Origin: Synechocystis sp. PCC 7509
Lineage (GTDB): Bacteria; Cyanobacteriota; Cyanobacteriia; Cyanobacteriales; Chroococcidiopsidaceae
Length of the DNA stretch: 64,000 bases
Direction of reading: 5' to 3'
Assembly: GCF_000332075.2 (NCBI RefSeq)
Contig: NZ_ALVU02000001.1
Location: 496,001 to 560,000 of the forward strand
The notes below the pieces were generated by a model that worked only from the letters and a program-made list of their open reading frames with translations, was not told where the DNA came from and did no database searches. A program made the translations under genes and the position numbers. Below, in pieces: positions 1 to 8,352 of this stretch (position 1 is the stretch's first letter; the number at the start of each line of letters is the position of its first letter).

Positions 1-528
1 TGGAAGCCCTTTCTGCGCCGCTTCGGAATATTCCGCTTCCTCAAAGGGAAAGTTTAGTTCCTGAAGCGTAAAGCCATAGATATGACTGTCGATGGCATTC
101 CAAGCACGATCTGCCATCTCGAAGGAAAAGCCCGCTTTGTGCAAACAACCTAGCGTTGCGTTTACATAGCGCAACATCGCCGCTCCCACATTAACCCGTG
201 AAACGATCAGCATCGTAGACCAAGGGTGACGCAAAAGCATCTCATGGGCGGAGTTCGCTCGCCGTCGCATTGCCAACTTCCAGTCAATTTCAAGGTTAGG
301 AAGATCAATTTCAGCGATCGCCAGGTCCACAATGCCATCTAGCACGTCGTCCTTGTTCGCTACGTGGTTGTACAGCGACATCGCCTTAACTCCAAGTTCC
401 TCCGCCAACTTCCGCATTGAGAGCGCCTCAATGCCCCCCTCGTCAGCCAAATAGAGTGCAGCGTCTAGTACCCGCTCCCGACTCAACGGGACTGGGGACG
501 CAGTATCGGGTTTGCTCGTCTTAGCCAT
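1..528 (-). CDS. TetR/AcrR family transcriptional regulator (partial)
   Basis: The gene reads from an ATG at 528 leftwards and is still open at base 1, so the C-terminus lies outside the window; 176 codons are visible. The N-terminal third is a TetR helix-turn-helix: a helix RERVLDAALYLADEGG, then LSMRKLAEELGVKAMSLYNHV, where the recognition helix is normally found. The rest resembles a TetR C-terminal ligand-binding domain. It is divergent from the oxidoreductase at 695, and a palindrome overlapping that gene's promoter is the obvious operator. Inference: a local repressor controlling itself and its neighbour. The inducer cannot be told. Confidence 0.9.
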   Translation of the reverse strand, partial: MAKTSKPDTASPVPLSRERVLDAALYLADEGGIEALSMRKLAEELGVKAMSLYNHVANKDDVLDGIVDLAIAEIDLPNLEIDWKLAMRRRANSAHEMLLRHPWSTMLIVSRVNVGAAMLRYVNATLGCLHKAGFSFEMADRAWNAIDSHIYGFTLQELNFPFEEAEYSEAAQKGLP

Positions 529-598
529 CTAACCTTTCTCACATCAACTTTTAACATCCAAACCAAGCCTAGTTCTGGGGCTTAGTTCGCTTTTCATC

Positions 599-626
599 TT
601 GACAAACTTACGCCGTAAGTTATGCT
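599..626 (+). promoter_or_regulatory. Promoter with overlapping TetR-type operator
   Basis: A perfect inverted repeat AACTTACG-C-CGTAAGTT occupies 605-621. It sits between a consensus -35 (TTGACA, 599-604) and a plausible -10 (TATGCT, 621-626; spacing 16). A short palindrome of this size in a tetR/target divergent gap is the standard TetR operator arrangement, so binding would block RNA polymerase for the oxidoreductase gene. Confidence 0.7.
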
Positions 627-694
627 TGCAGTGTAAGTCAAAATGGTGCAGGCTCACTCCTGAGTCAGTATTCTGCCCAATTGGAGAGAAGGCT

Positions 695-1723
695 ATGAAA
701 ACATCGAATGCCCTCACCCCTGCCCAAGGGGATAACAAAGAGAATGGCAAAATGAAAGCGATCGTTCAGACCGAATACGGTTCAACGGATGTATTGAGTT
801 TGCAAGAAGTTGACAAGCCTGTAGTAACAGATAATGGCGTGTTGGTGCGGGTTTATGCTGCGTCCGTCAATGCCGGGGACTGGCATTTGATGCGAGGAAC
901 TCCATTTTTCAGCCGCCTTCTTTTTGGGGGGCTACTCAAGCCAAAGATTGCGATCCTCGGCTCTGATATGGCAGGACGGGTTGAAGCTGTTGGCAAAGAT
1001 GTCACGCAATTTAAGCCTGGTGATGAGGTCTTTGGGGATTTGTCTGAGTGTGGTTTTGGGGCATTTGCCGAGTACGTCTGTGTTATAGAAACGGCATTGG
1101 TGCTAAAACCAACCAATGCCTCCTTTGAAGAAGCTGCAACTGTTCCGGGATCGGCTCTTGCCGCTTTGCAGGGTTTACGGGATTTTGGGCAACTTCAGCC
1201 AGGGCAGAAGGTGTTAATCAATGGTGCCTCCGGTGGGGTGGGGTCGTTTGCGGTGCAAATTGCCAAAACCTTTGGCGCTGAAGTGACTGCCCTATGCAGT
1301 CCGAAAAAAATGAACATGGTGCGATCTCTTGGTGCAGACTATGTTGTTGACTATACAAAAACAAATATTACCAAAAATGAGCAGCGTTATGACCTCATAC
1401 TTGATATGGCAGCCTACCGTTCAGTGTTTGACTATTTGCCACTATTAACCACCGAGGGAACTTACCTTTTAGTCGGCGGATCTGCTGCTCAATTTCTCCA
1501 GATGATGTTTCTTGGCGATTGGATTTCGAGAATTAGTCGCCGGAAAGTAAAATATCTAGCCTGCAAACCAAATCAACAGGATCTCCTCACGTTGAAAGAA
1601 TTGATCGTGGCAGGGAAAATCGTCCCCTTTATCGACCAGTGCTACAACCTTAGTGAAGTCCCCGCAGCAATTCGTCACCTCGAACAGAGGCAGGTAATGG
1701 GGAAAGTCGCCATTCGGGTTTGA
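695..1723 (+). CDS. NAD(P)-dependent alcohol dehydrogenase / quinone oxidoreductase-like MDR protein
   Basis: A medium-chain dehydrogenase/reductase. The N-terminal GroES-like half is followed by a Rossmann nucleotide-binding motif, INGASGGVGSFAVQIAK. The cysteine-rich structural zinc loop of classical alcohol dehydrogenases is absent, as in the quinone-oxidoreductase/zeta-crystallin branch. The start at 695 is chosen because GGAGAG lies 8 bases upstream. The frame is open back to 599 but that part overlaps the operator, and many relatives begin at the MKAIV methionine (752). It is divergent from the TetR gene and probably repressed by it. The substrate is unknown; reduction of quinones or reactive carbonyls is typical of the family. 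Confidence 0.85.
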   Translation: MKTSNALTPAQGDNKENGKMKAIVQTEYGSTDVLSLQEVDKPVVTDNGVLVRVYAASVNAGDWHLMRGTPFFSRLLFGGLLKPKIAILGSDMAGRVEAVGKDVTQFKPGDEVFGDLSECGFGAFAEYVCVIETALVLKPTNASFEEAATVPGSALAALQGLRDFGQLQPGQKVLINGASGGVGSFAVQIAKTFGAEVTALCSPKKMNMVRSLGADYVVDYTKTNITKNEQRYDLILDMAAYRSVFDYLPLLTTEGTYLLVGGSAAQFLQMMFLGDWISRISRRKVKYLACKPNQQDLLTLKELIVAGKIVPFIDQCYNLSEVPAAIRHLEQRQVMGKVAIRV

Positions 1724-1844
1724 CCTCTAGTATCTCGTCTTTTTATAGGAAGTCAGCGTTCAGATTTTCTAGCTTTTGCTGGCACTAAAGCCATTACTTA
1801 TCTAAACTTGGGATTGCACCACCGCAAATATATAAGGTATTTTT

Positions 1845-2486
1845 ATGAAAACTCCGCAAACAGTAAAAGCCTTAGAAGAATTAGGTAGAGTTCAACTATC
1901 TAAAAGCTTTTTTATGCGAGAGTTTCTTTATTCAGAAATTGCTCAAATAGAAAACCTCAGCAATATTCCCGAAAATCCAGAACTTGCGATCGCATCTGGC
2001 AAAAACTTATGCCAAAAAGTATTAGAACCAATCCAACAGCAGCTAGGCAGAATTACTATTCGTTCGGCTTATCGTTCCCCTGAAGTGAACGCAAAAGGTG
2101 CAGAAAAAAACTATAACTGTGCAGCTAATGAATCAAACTATGCAAAACATATTTGGGATGTACGAGACGCTAACGGTTATATGGGCGCGACAGCCTGCAT
2201 TATTGTTACTTCGTTTATTCCTTACTATGAAAGGACAGGAGACTGGACGGCTTTGGCTTGGTGGATTTGCGATCGCATTCCCGATTATGCTGAACTAACA
2301 TTTTTTCCTAAATATGCAGCTTTTAATATTAGTTGGCATGAAAACCCAAACTATCCCAAATTTATCTATAGCTACGTAAAAGATCCCCACACCAATAAAA
2401 ATAGTGGATATTTAACGAAGGAAGGGATGAGCAATTTTACAGGTTCTCACACCGAATTTTATCAAGAATTTGTCCAAGGGTTGTGA
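1845..2486 (+). CDS. Peptidase M15-like (D-Ala-D-Ala carboxypeptidase fold) protein
   Basis: A 213-residue protein with the pattern ITIRSAYRSPEVN (residues 70-82), then KHIWDVRDANGY and a late ISWHEN. These correspond to the arginine, the first His/Asp zinc ligands and the last His of M15/Hedgehog-type peptidases, although the usual SxHxxGxAxD signature is altered to KHIWDVRD. No signal peptide is evident. Similar proteins occur as uncharacterised cyanobacterial genes and phage-like endolysins. The fold assignment is moderate; activity on peptidoglycan is inference. The start ATG is preceded by the weak ribosome site AAGG. Confidence 0.55.
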   Translation: MKTPQTVKALEELGRVQLSKSFFMREFLYSEIAQIENLSNIPENPELAIASGKNLCQKVLEPIQQQLGRITIRSAYRSPEVNAKGAEKNYNCAANESNYAKHIWDVRDANGYMGATACIIVTSFIPYYERTGDWTALAWWICDRIPDYAELTFFPKYAAFNISWHENPNYPKFIYSYVKDPHTNKNSGYLTKEGMSNFTGSHTEFYQEFVQGL

Positions 2487-2563
2487 AATTAATAGGGTAA
2501 AGTTTTTTTACTAAAATGAGCGTAAAAGTGCGATCGCGTAGAGGAAAAATAAAAGAGGTAAAA

Positions 2564-2809
2564 ATGCTAACCAGTGTTGAAGGAATTTATCGCAATGGTC
2601 TTGTAGAACTTGTAGAAAGCCCTAAAGATGTACTTGAAGGGGCGCGAGTTATTGTAACTTTTGTTCCATCTAACACAATTGACTTAGCATCTCAGGGAAT
2701 TGATAAAGCACAGGCTGAAGTTTCGAGTTTAGCGACTTTTGCCGAAGATTGGAATCACCCGCAAATGAGTATATATGACGACTACGACACAGCCAAAGCA
2801 CACCTTTAA
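2564..2809 (+). CDS. Small antitoxin-like protein
   Basis: An 81-residue acidic protein. The start at 2564 has AGAGG just upstream; the frame also opens at 2516 without a good ribosome site. The first part, VEGIYRNGLVELVESPKDV, resembles the short beta-rich N-terminus of DUF104/AF2212-type antitoxins. The tail FAEDWNHPQMSIYDDYD is like the acidic toxin-binding tails of small cyanobacterial antitoxins. No standard toxin follows directly; the next gene is a DUF6883 protein 42 bases on. It could be the antitoxin half of a decayed or unusual module. Confidence 0.55.
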   Translation: MLTSVEGIYRNGLVELVESPKDVLEGARVIVTFVPSNTIDLASQGIDKAQAEVSSLATFAEDWNHPQMSIYDDYDTAKAHL

Positions 2810-2851
2810 ATGAGAGAAAATTATCCGACGTAAGGAAAACTGATTTTTTTA

Positions 2852-3184
2852 ATGCTGATTCCAAATGCAGAGAATGCCATCGTTGATATTCGCAAACTTC
2901 GTGATTATTGCCTGAATCTTGAACATGATGAAGGAAAACACAAAGCCTTACTATTTTTAACAATCTTTGGTATGACAGCCAACGACGCGGAAAACTTGCG
3001 CCAAATTCTTCTAGAAGTTATCAAAACTCACGAAGCCAAATTAGGGCGACAAGATGAATTTGGACAACGCTATACTCTAGACTTTCAGCTTGAATGGCAA
3101 GATAGAAGGGGAATAGTTCGTAGTGGTTGGATGATCGAACAAAGTTTTGATATTCCCAAATTAACTACCTGCTACCCTCTATAA
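2852..3184 (+). CDS. DUF6883 domain protein
   Basis: A 110-residue protein that is almost entirely one DUF6883-like domain: IPNAENAIVDIRKLRDYCLN at the start, GMTANDAENLRQILLE in the middle and WMIEQSFDIPKLTTCY at the end. The family has no known function; members occur alone and as C-terminal parts of larger toxin-like proteins. The stop is 18 bases before the DUF4926 gene, so the two are probably co-transcribed. Assignment to the family is by recall of its conserved pattern. A toxin role is a guess from the company it keeps. Confidence 0.65.
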   Translation: MLIPNAENAIVDIRKLRDYCLNLEHDEGKHKALLFLTIFGMTANDAENLRQILLEVIKTHEAKLGRQDEFGQRYTLDFQLEWQDRRGIVRSGWMIEQSFDIPKLTTCYPL

Positions 3185-3202
3185 TTTTTGAGGTATGAAA
3201 CT

Positions 3203-3451
3203 ATGACAACAAAGGAAGTCAAATTATTAGATGTAGTTGCCCTTACAGTCGATCTCCCCGAATATAACTTGTGGCGCGGACAGGTTGGTACAGTGGTGGA
3301 AATATTAGCTGATGGCGATGCCTTTGAAGTAGAATTTAGCGATCGCAACGGACGCACCTATGAGTCAATGGGTTTACGTCTAAGTCAAATTATGGTGTTG
3401 CGTTTTGAACCAGCATCTCCCGATTCTGCCCGTGAAATGGTTACAGTGTAA
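3203..3451 (+). CDS. DUF4926 domain protein
   Basis: An 82-residue protein starting at the ATG at 3203, with GAGG 9 bases upstream; an in-frame TTG at 3188 is less likely. The core VKLLDVVALTVDLPEYNLW, then GQVGTVVEI and FEVEFSDRNGRT, is the DUF4926 pattern, a small beta-barrel-like domain. It is paired with the DUF6883 gene upstream. The two families are often neighbours, which would fit a toxin and its partner, but no biochemical role is established. The protein is complete and carries no membrane or signal segment. Confidence 0.65.
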   Translation: MTTKEVKLLDVVALTVDLPEYNLWRGQVGTVVEILADGDAFEVEFSDRNGRTYESMGLRLSQIMVLRFEPASPDSAREMVTV

Positions 3452-3498
3452 GCAGTTTAATTTTGACATCCACAGCTTTTAGAAAAACACTACCCTAA

Positions 3499-3729
3499 AT
3501 GAACTCATCGATTATTGACGAAGTTTTTGAACGATTGAAAGTAATGCCTCAAAGCTTGCAGCAACAAGTGCTTGAATTTACAAAGGCTCTAACAGATTCA
3601 ACTACTGTAAAAGGTGTTCCCGGTTCTCAACTACTACGTTTTGCAGGTACTATTCCATTAGACGAGCTTAATTTGATGAACGAAGCTATTAACCAAGACT
3701 GCGAACAAGTAGATGGCAATGAATGGTAG
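3499..3729 (+). CDS. VapB-type antitoxin (DUF2281-like)
   Basis: A 76-residue protein beginning with a helical region (IIDEVFERLKVMPQSLQQQV) of the DUF2281 type, followed by an acidic C-terminus. The last codons overlap the start of the PIN-domain toxin gene by 17 bases, the classic coupling of antitoxin and toxin. It should bind and neutralise the VapC next to it and repress the operon. Identification rests on size, helical pattern and position rather than on a strong DNA-binding motif, which I cannot see. Confidence 0.7.
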   Translation: MNSSIIDEVFERLKVMPQSLQQQVLEFTKALTDSTTVKGVPGSQLLRFAGTIPLDELNLMNEAINQDCEQVDGNEW

Positions 3730-4108
3730 TTACTTGCTGGATACCAATATTGTTATTGCGCTGTTTGCAGATGAGATAGAAGTTAAAAACAGCCTTGCAA
3801 AGGCTAACGAAGTTTTTATTTCCAGCATTACGGTTGGTGAATTGTACTATGGCGCAAAAAAATCCGCGCGTTCAACGGAGAATTTGGAACGAATTAAAAA
3901 TTTTGTCGCTAGTATTACGGTGCTTGGGTGCGATCTAAAAACGGCTTATTGCTATGGAGAGGTTAAAAATAAGCTGCGTTTTAAAGGTAAACCACTACCT
4001 GAAAATGATATTTGGATTGCTGCTATTACACTTCAATATAATCTTACGCTCGTTACACGCGATGCTCATTTTCGGGAAGTTGAAAATCTGCAAACTATTA
4101 CTTGGTAA
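3713..4108 (+). CDS. vapC: VapC-type PIN-domain ribonuclease toxin
   Basis: A 131-residue PIN domain with all four acidic metal ligands visible: D10 in YLLDTNIV, E43 in TVGELYYG, D99 in PENDIWIAA and D117 in TRDAHF. VapC toxins are Mg-dependent endoribonucleases, typically cutting tRNA or rRNA. The start overlaps the antitoxin gene; a second ATG two codons later (3719) is also possible. The gene looks intact and functional. The RNA target cannot be read from sequence. Confidence 0.9.
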   Translation: MAMNGSYLLDTNIVIALFADEIEVKNSLAKANEVFISSITVGELYYGAKKSARSTENLERIKNFVASITVLGCDLKTAYCYGEVKNKLRFKGKPLPENDIWIAAITLQYNLTLVTRDAHFREVENLQTITW

Positions 4109-4139
4109 ATTGCAGGGATAAGCAGCATAAAGCGTAACT

Positions 4140-4982
4140 ATGGGCAAAATTGAACAAAAATTTAATAACTGGCATGGCAACCTTAATTTAGTTTATGCCC
4201 AGCATCAAGGCAAAACTCAGGTAATTCATAGTCAAATGAAAGCACCACTAAAAGTACAACGTCCGTTTTATCCAGAAGGCGGGGTTTGTCATAGTGTAGT
4301 GTTGCATACGGCGGGGGGAATTGTGGGAGGCGATCGCAATAATCTATCTTTTCACCTCCAACCCCACTCCCAATCCTTGATTACGACTGCAACGGCAAGT
4401 AAAATTTATCGCAGTAATGGCTTGCTTGCAAAGCAAAATATCCAAATGCAAGTAGATACAGATGCTTGTCTAGAATGGTTGCCTCAAGAAACGATTGTAT
4501 TTGATGGGGCAATATATCGCCAAGACTTGCAAGTAGAATTAGCACCAGGCGCTAAATGGTTGGGTTGGGAAATTACTAGGTTTGGACGCACAGCAAAAGG
4601 AGAAAGGTTTTTACACGGCGATTGGAAATCTCATACAGAAGTTTGGCAGCAAGGCTTACCCTTATGGATAGATAGACAATGGCTACCCGCCGGAGAAAAA
4701 ATTATTGATAGTCCTCATGGTTTAGCTGGATTACCAATTGTGGGAAGTTTAGCTTGGATTGGGCAACCTGTAGAACCAGAAATAGTCGAGAAAGCAAGGG
4801 TTTTGTTTCCTAATAATAGTAGTAGCCAAGGTGGGGTAACTCGCTTGCCAATGGGCTTATTGTGTCGTTATCGTGGATCTTCGTCAACAGAAGTGCGAAA
4901 CTGGTTTACGGAGATTTGGCAATTATTGCGATCGCCCTATTTAAACCGATCTATTTGTCTACCGAGAGTTTGGCAACGATAA
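4140..4982 (+). CDS. ureD: Urease accessory protein UreD
   Basis: A 280-residue UreD/UreH protein, the usual family length. Recognisable family blocks are [19 protein letters not shown], the [10 protein letters not shown] block and QETIVFDGA near residue 120. UreD binds apo-urease and, with UreF and UreG, forms the complex that delivers nickel. It is followed after 7 bases by ureA, so the two form an operon. No ureB, ureC, ureE, ureF or ureG lies in the window; the rest must be elsewhere or lost. Confidence 0.95.
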   Translation: MGKIEQKFNNWHGNLNLVYAQHQGKTQVIHSQMKAPLKVQRPFYPEGGVCHSVVLHTAGGIVGGDRNNLSFHLQPHSQSLITTATASKIYRSNGLLAKQNIQMQVDTDACLEWLPQETIVFDGAIYRQDLQVELAPGAKWLGWEITRFGRTAKGERFLHGDWKSHTEVWQQGLPLWIDRQWLPAGEKIIDSPHGLAGLPIVGSLAWIGQPVEPEIVEKARVLFPNNSSSQGGVTRLPMGLLCRYRGSSSTEVRNWFTEIWQLLRSPYLNRSICLPRVWQR

Positions 4983-4989
4983 AGGAATT

Positions 4990-5292
4990 ATGCAACTTAC
5001 TCCCCAAGAAAAAGATAAATTACTAATTTTTACGGCGGCTTTGGTGGCAGAAAGACGCAAGGAAAGAGGCTTAAAGCTAAATTACCCCGAAACTGTCGCC
5101 TACCTCTCCGCAGCGATATTAGAAGGTGCTAGAGATGGGCGGACTGTAGCCGAATTAATGACTTATGGCACAACTCTATTAACGCGAGATGAGGTAATGG
5201 AAGGCGTACCAGAAATGATTGCCGACGTACAGGTAGAAGCAACTTTTCCTGATGGCACAAAATTAGTTACCGTTCACAATCCAATTTTGTAG
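4990..5292 (+). CDS. ureA: Urease subunit gamma
   Basis: A complete 100-residue UreA with the family start [17 protein letters not shown] and the conserved [20 protein letters not shown] and [20 protein letters not shown]. It is the smallest structural subunit of the urease (UreABC)3 complex that hydrolyses urea to ammonia and carbamate. It lies 7 bases after ureD, but the expected ureB does not follow. Instead a convergent gene ends 2 bases after the ureA stop. Confidence 0.96.
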   Translation: MQLTPQEKDKLLIFTAALVAERRKERGLKLNYPETVAYLSAAILEGARDGRTVAELMTYGTTLLTRDEVMEGVPEMIADVQVEATFPDGTKLVTVHNPIL

Positions 5293-5294
5293 CT

Positions 5295-6872
5295 TTAAAC
5301 AAAATTATGATTAAAAGCTAAGTCAGGTTCGCTAAGATTGCGGGTTTCTTCATCTAACACTTTAACTAAGCGGTTGTAAATTTCCTGTGCTTGTTGCGGA
5401 GAATCGCCAATACTTGTAACTCCAAGCTTGCCAAACTCGGAAAGGCAACCCATTAAGTGAAAAATTATTCCCGTTTCTGTGCCAGAGTCAAAATGTAGCC
5501 GATTGGTAGCGATAATATCCATCAAATCGTTGGGTAGTAATCCTTTATAGCGTTCTTTTTGCAGGTTGTCAGTGGCAGTATAATATTTTTCGCGTCCCTG
5601 CTGGCTGTAAAATAGTCCGGTGGAAAGGTCGTAACGTCCGTTAGTTAGCAGTTTCAAGGTCATAAAGGGGTGAGTAGTACCACCTTTACGCAAATTGATT
5701 TCGATCGCCTGAATATCCCAATAATCGCCCTCATTTCCAGGATGGCGCACGGCAATAAAATCAACTCCAAATCTCTCTAACGCGCCTTTTTCCGCCAAAA
5801 CTCTGCCAACTTTTAACCCCAAGTCTTGAATCCGCATCCGGTAAGCAATATCGGCGGGAAACCGACAACCAAGATATATTTGTCCGTCGGGACCGCCTAA
5901 AATTTGGTCGTGGGTAGATAATATTTCTACTTCACCATTGGGGGTAATTCTCCCTTGGACGCTAGGACTGCGCTTTTCTTCCCCTTCGACAAACTCCTCT
6001 ACTATTGCCCCAATTTCAGGAATTCGCCCCGAAAAATTCTCCCAATTTTCCGATTTTGCTTGAAAGCGCATTTGCTGTAATTGTTGCTTAATAGCTTCAG
6101 GCTTTTCTTGGGAAGATATATTTTGAATTGGTCTTAAATCAAATAAAGCATTAGCTTCGCCGGAAATTCCTTCATTGAGTTTAACTACCAGGCGTTTTAA
6201 TTGCGGCTTGCATTTCCACAGTTCGCTAATAGCTGCAACTAATTCCTCGACATTCCACAGGCTTTCGTTAGTGCCATCGGGGTAAGGAATCCCACTTTCG
6301 GCAAAGATTTGTCTACTACCGCTTTTTGTTCCCCAAATTTGCAAGCTGGGATCGCAAGCATACAACGGTACACCAATTTCTACAGATAAATCTCTCTCCC
6401 AATTGGAGGAGTTATAACAAATCATAAAAGACTTTCCAGGACGTAAAGCTTGACGCAATCGCGCCATCAACCGGGGACGTTCTAAGATTTTTTGAGTTAG
6501 GGGTTTGTTAGAAGAATCGTAGGTAGAAAGTAATAGTAAGCGATCGCGCGCATGAGAAAAAGGTATCCCCGGCAACAACTGCAAATAGTAATCTATAACA
6601 CTGGGATGCAGTGGTTGAGACGTAACATAAATTAGTCGAGTGCGGGGATTTTGCAAGCGAATCAAGGAAAATAACAATCTTTCTTCGTAGTGGTGAACGC
6701 CGTCAATTTTCAGCAATTCCCGCCGATCTAAGCTTAGAGATGGAATGACTAAAATATCTCCATCACTGCGATCGAAATCCTGCACCGTATGCCAGTGTTC
6801 GCGCAAACTTGCCTGCAATTGGCGAAATTTTATTTCTTGTTCTGATAAAAGAGAACCATCTATTATTTGCAT
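5295..6872 (-). CDS. ATP-grasp peptide ligase, PGM1-related
   Basis: About 525 residues. The start at 6872 is preferred because GAGG lies just before it; the frame extends to an ATG at 6941 that has no ribosome site. The C-terminal half is ATP-grasp-like: RLVVKLNEGISGEANA for the lysine/glycine loop, then AIVEEFVEGEE, then IQAIEINLRKGGTTHP with the Mg-binding ExN. Family members related to the ligase PGM1 (pheganomycin biosynthesis) join amino acids or peptides; the cyanobacterial orthologue is widespread and uncharacterised. It sits just downstream of glgC on the same strand and may be co-transcribed. Confidence 0.75.
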   Translation of the reverse strand: MQIIDGSLLSEQEIKFRQLQASLREHWHTVQDFDRSDGDILVIPSLSLDRRELLKIDGVHHYEERLLFSLIRLQNPRTRLIYVTSQPLHPSVIDYYLQLLPGIPFSHARDRLLLLSTYDSSNKPLTQKILERPRLMARLRQALRPGKSFMICYNSSNWERDLSVEIGVPLYACDPSLQIWGTKSGSRQIFAESGIPYPDGTNESLWNVEELVAAISELWKCKPQLKRLVVKLNEGISGEANALFDLRPIQNISSQEKPEAIKQQLQQMRFQAKSENWENFSGRIPEIGAIVEEFVEGEEKRSPSVQGRITPNGEVEILSTHDQILGGPDGQIYLGCRFPADIAYRMRIQDLGLKVGRVLAEKGALERFGVDFIAVRHPGNEGDYWDIQAIEINLRKGGTTHPFMTLKLLTNGRYDLSTGLFYSQQGREKYYTATDNLQKERYKGLLPNDLMDIIATNRLHFDSGTETGIIFHLMGCLSEFGKLGVTSIGDSPQQAQEIYNRLVKVLDEETRNLSEPDLAFNHNFV

Positions 6873-6957
6873 CGCCTCAGTCCTGCCACCATCGCCTATA
6901 AATGCGATTTTACTGTGCCGACTGAGGCTTGCAACATACATCTAGAGAACGAATAAG

Positions 6958-8247
6958 TTAAATTATCGTCCCATCCTTAATTACGGCATTTTTCATCACC
7001 ACGACAATGCCACTACGAATATAGAAACCTTGACTTTCTTTCTCGGCTTCTTGGACGCGATCTTTATTAATTATCTGCACATCGCAGCCAATCCGAGCAT
7101 TTTTGTCAATTATGGCGCGACGAATAACGCTATTTGAACCAATTCCTAAAGGAACTTGGGTAGTTTCACAATCAGATTTTTCTTCAGCAAAGGGTTGATA
7201 AAAGTCTGCGCCCATAATTAAAGAGTCATCAATAATACAACCTGATTCAATGCGCGATCGCACTCCCAAAACTGAATGCTGAATCCGACAACTTCTTAAA
7301 ATGCAACCTTCGCCAATAATTGATTCTGTCACCTGGCAATCTAGCAGCTTACTGGGGGGCAAATAACGAGAGCGAGTGTAAATTGGGGCTTCCTCATCAT
7401 AAAAGCTAAAAGGCGGGTGCGGTTGCTTTGTCAGCGCCAAATTAGCCTCATAAAATGCCTCTATCGTCCCGATGTCTTCCCAATAACCATTAAACAAGTA
7501 AGCTTGAACGTTGAGATCCTTCGCCGCCGCCGGAATAATCTCTTTGCCAAAATCTGTTTGATTTAAAGATTCTTTCAAAAGTTTAATCAAAACTTCTTTT
7601 TTGAAGACATAAATCCCCATCGAAGCGATGTAGGGTTTTTGCTGTGCTTCTTCTTTAGTCAAACCCAAAATGGTTGTATCAACCTGCATTTTGCGTAATT
7701 CGTCACCCTTGGGCTTTTCGCTAAAGTCTACTATTCGCCCATTGTCGTCAATTTTCATTAACCCAAAGTCAGAAGCCAAACGTTCAGAAATGGGAACAAC
7801 CGAAAGGGTAATATCTGCCCCGGTTTCGCGGTGACGTTGGACAAATAAGCGGTAATCCATGCGATAGAGATGATCTCCCGACAAAATCAGGTATTCATCA
7901 ACATCCCATTCCTCCAATAGCCAAATATACTGACGTACCGCATCGGCAGTTCCTTGAAACCAATTAGGGTTTTCTGGAGTTTGCTGGGCGGCTAATACTT
8001 CCACAAAGCCCTCGGTAAAGCCAGCAAAACTATAGGCACGGGCAATGTGACGATTGAGAGAGGCGGAGTTAAATTGCGTCAGGACATAAATTTTGTAAAT
8101 TTCTGAATTGATGCAATTACTAACAGGAATATCGATGAGGCGATATTTGCCTGCTAAGGGTACGGCGGGCTTGGCGCGTAGCTTGGTTAGGGGATAAAGC
8201 CGAGTGCCAGCGCCGCCCCCTAAAATGATCGATAATACTTTTTTCAT
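6958..8247 (-). CDS. glgC: Glucose-1-phosphate adenylyltransferase (ADP-glucose pyrophosphorylase)
   Basis: A 429-residue, full-length enzyme. It makes ADP-glucose from glucose-1-phosphate and ATP, the committed step of glycogen synthesis. The N-terminal nucleotidyltransferase loop [12 protein letters not shown] (10-21) and the sugar-binding [18 protein letters not shown] and YWEDIGT blocks are intact. The C-terminal left-handed beta-helix ([16 protein letters not shown]) carries the lysine-rich allosteric site for 3-phosphoglycerate. This length and sequence are typical of cyanobacterial GlgC. Confidence 0.97.
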   Translation of the reverse strand: MKKVLSIILGGGAGTRLYPLTKLRAKPAVPLAGKYRLIDIPVSNCINSEIYKIYVLTQFNSASLNRHIARAYSFAGFTEGFVEVLAAQQTPENPNWFQGTADAVRQYIWLLEEWDVDEYLILSGDHLYRMDYRLFVQRHRETGADITLSVVPISERLASDFGLMKIDDNGRIVDFSEKPKGDELRKMQVDTTILGLTKEEAQQKPYIASMGIYVFKKEVLIKLLKESLNQTDFGKEIIPAAAKDLNVQAYLFNGYWEDIGTIEAFYEANLALTKQPHPPFSFYDEEAPIYTRSRYLPPSKLLDCQVTESIIGEGCILRSCRIQHSVLGVRSRIESGCIIDDSLIMGADFYQPFAEEKSDCETTQVPLGIGSNSVIRRAIIDKNARIGCDVQIINKDRVQEAEKESQGFYIRSGIVVVMKNAVIKDGTII

Positions 8248-8352
8248 AAATAACTGCTCTTACTGCCAATCAACTCCCAAGTTTAGTGTCTGACTGTGTG
8301 GGGCAGTTGGCAAGGGGGGAAAGCAATTTAGTATTTATTGACAACAAGAAAC

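Noticed and set aside
599-694. In-frame N-terminal extension of the oxidoreductase starting at 599
   Set aside because: It would place coding sequence over the -10 box and TetR operator and has no ribosome site; GGAGAG before 695 is better.
2098-2298. A 66-codon frame inside the M15-like gene
   Set aside because: Same-strand shadow of a longer conserved gene, no family resemblance and no ribosome site.
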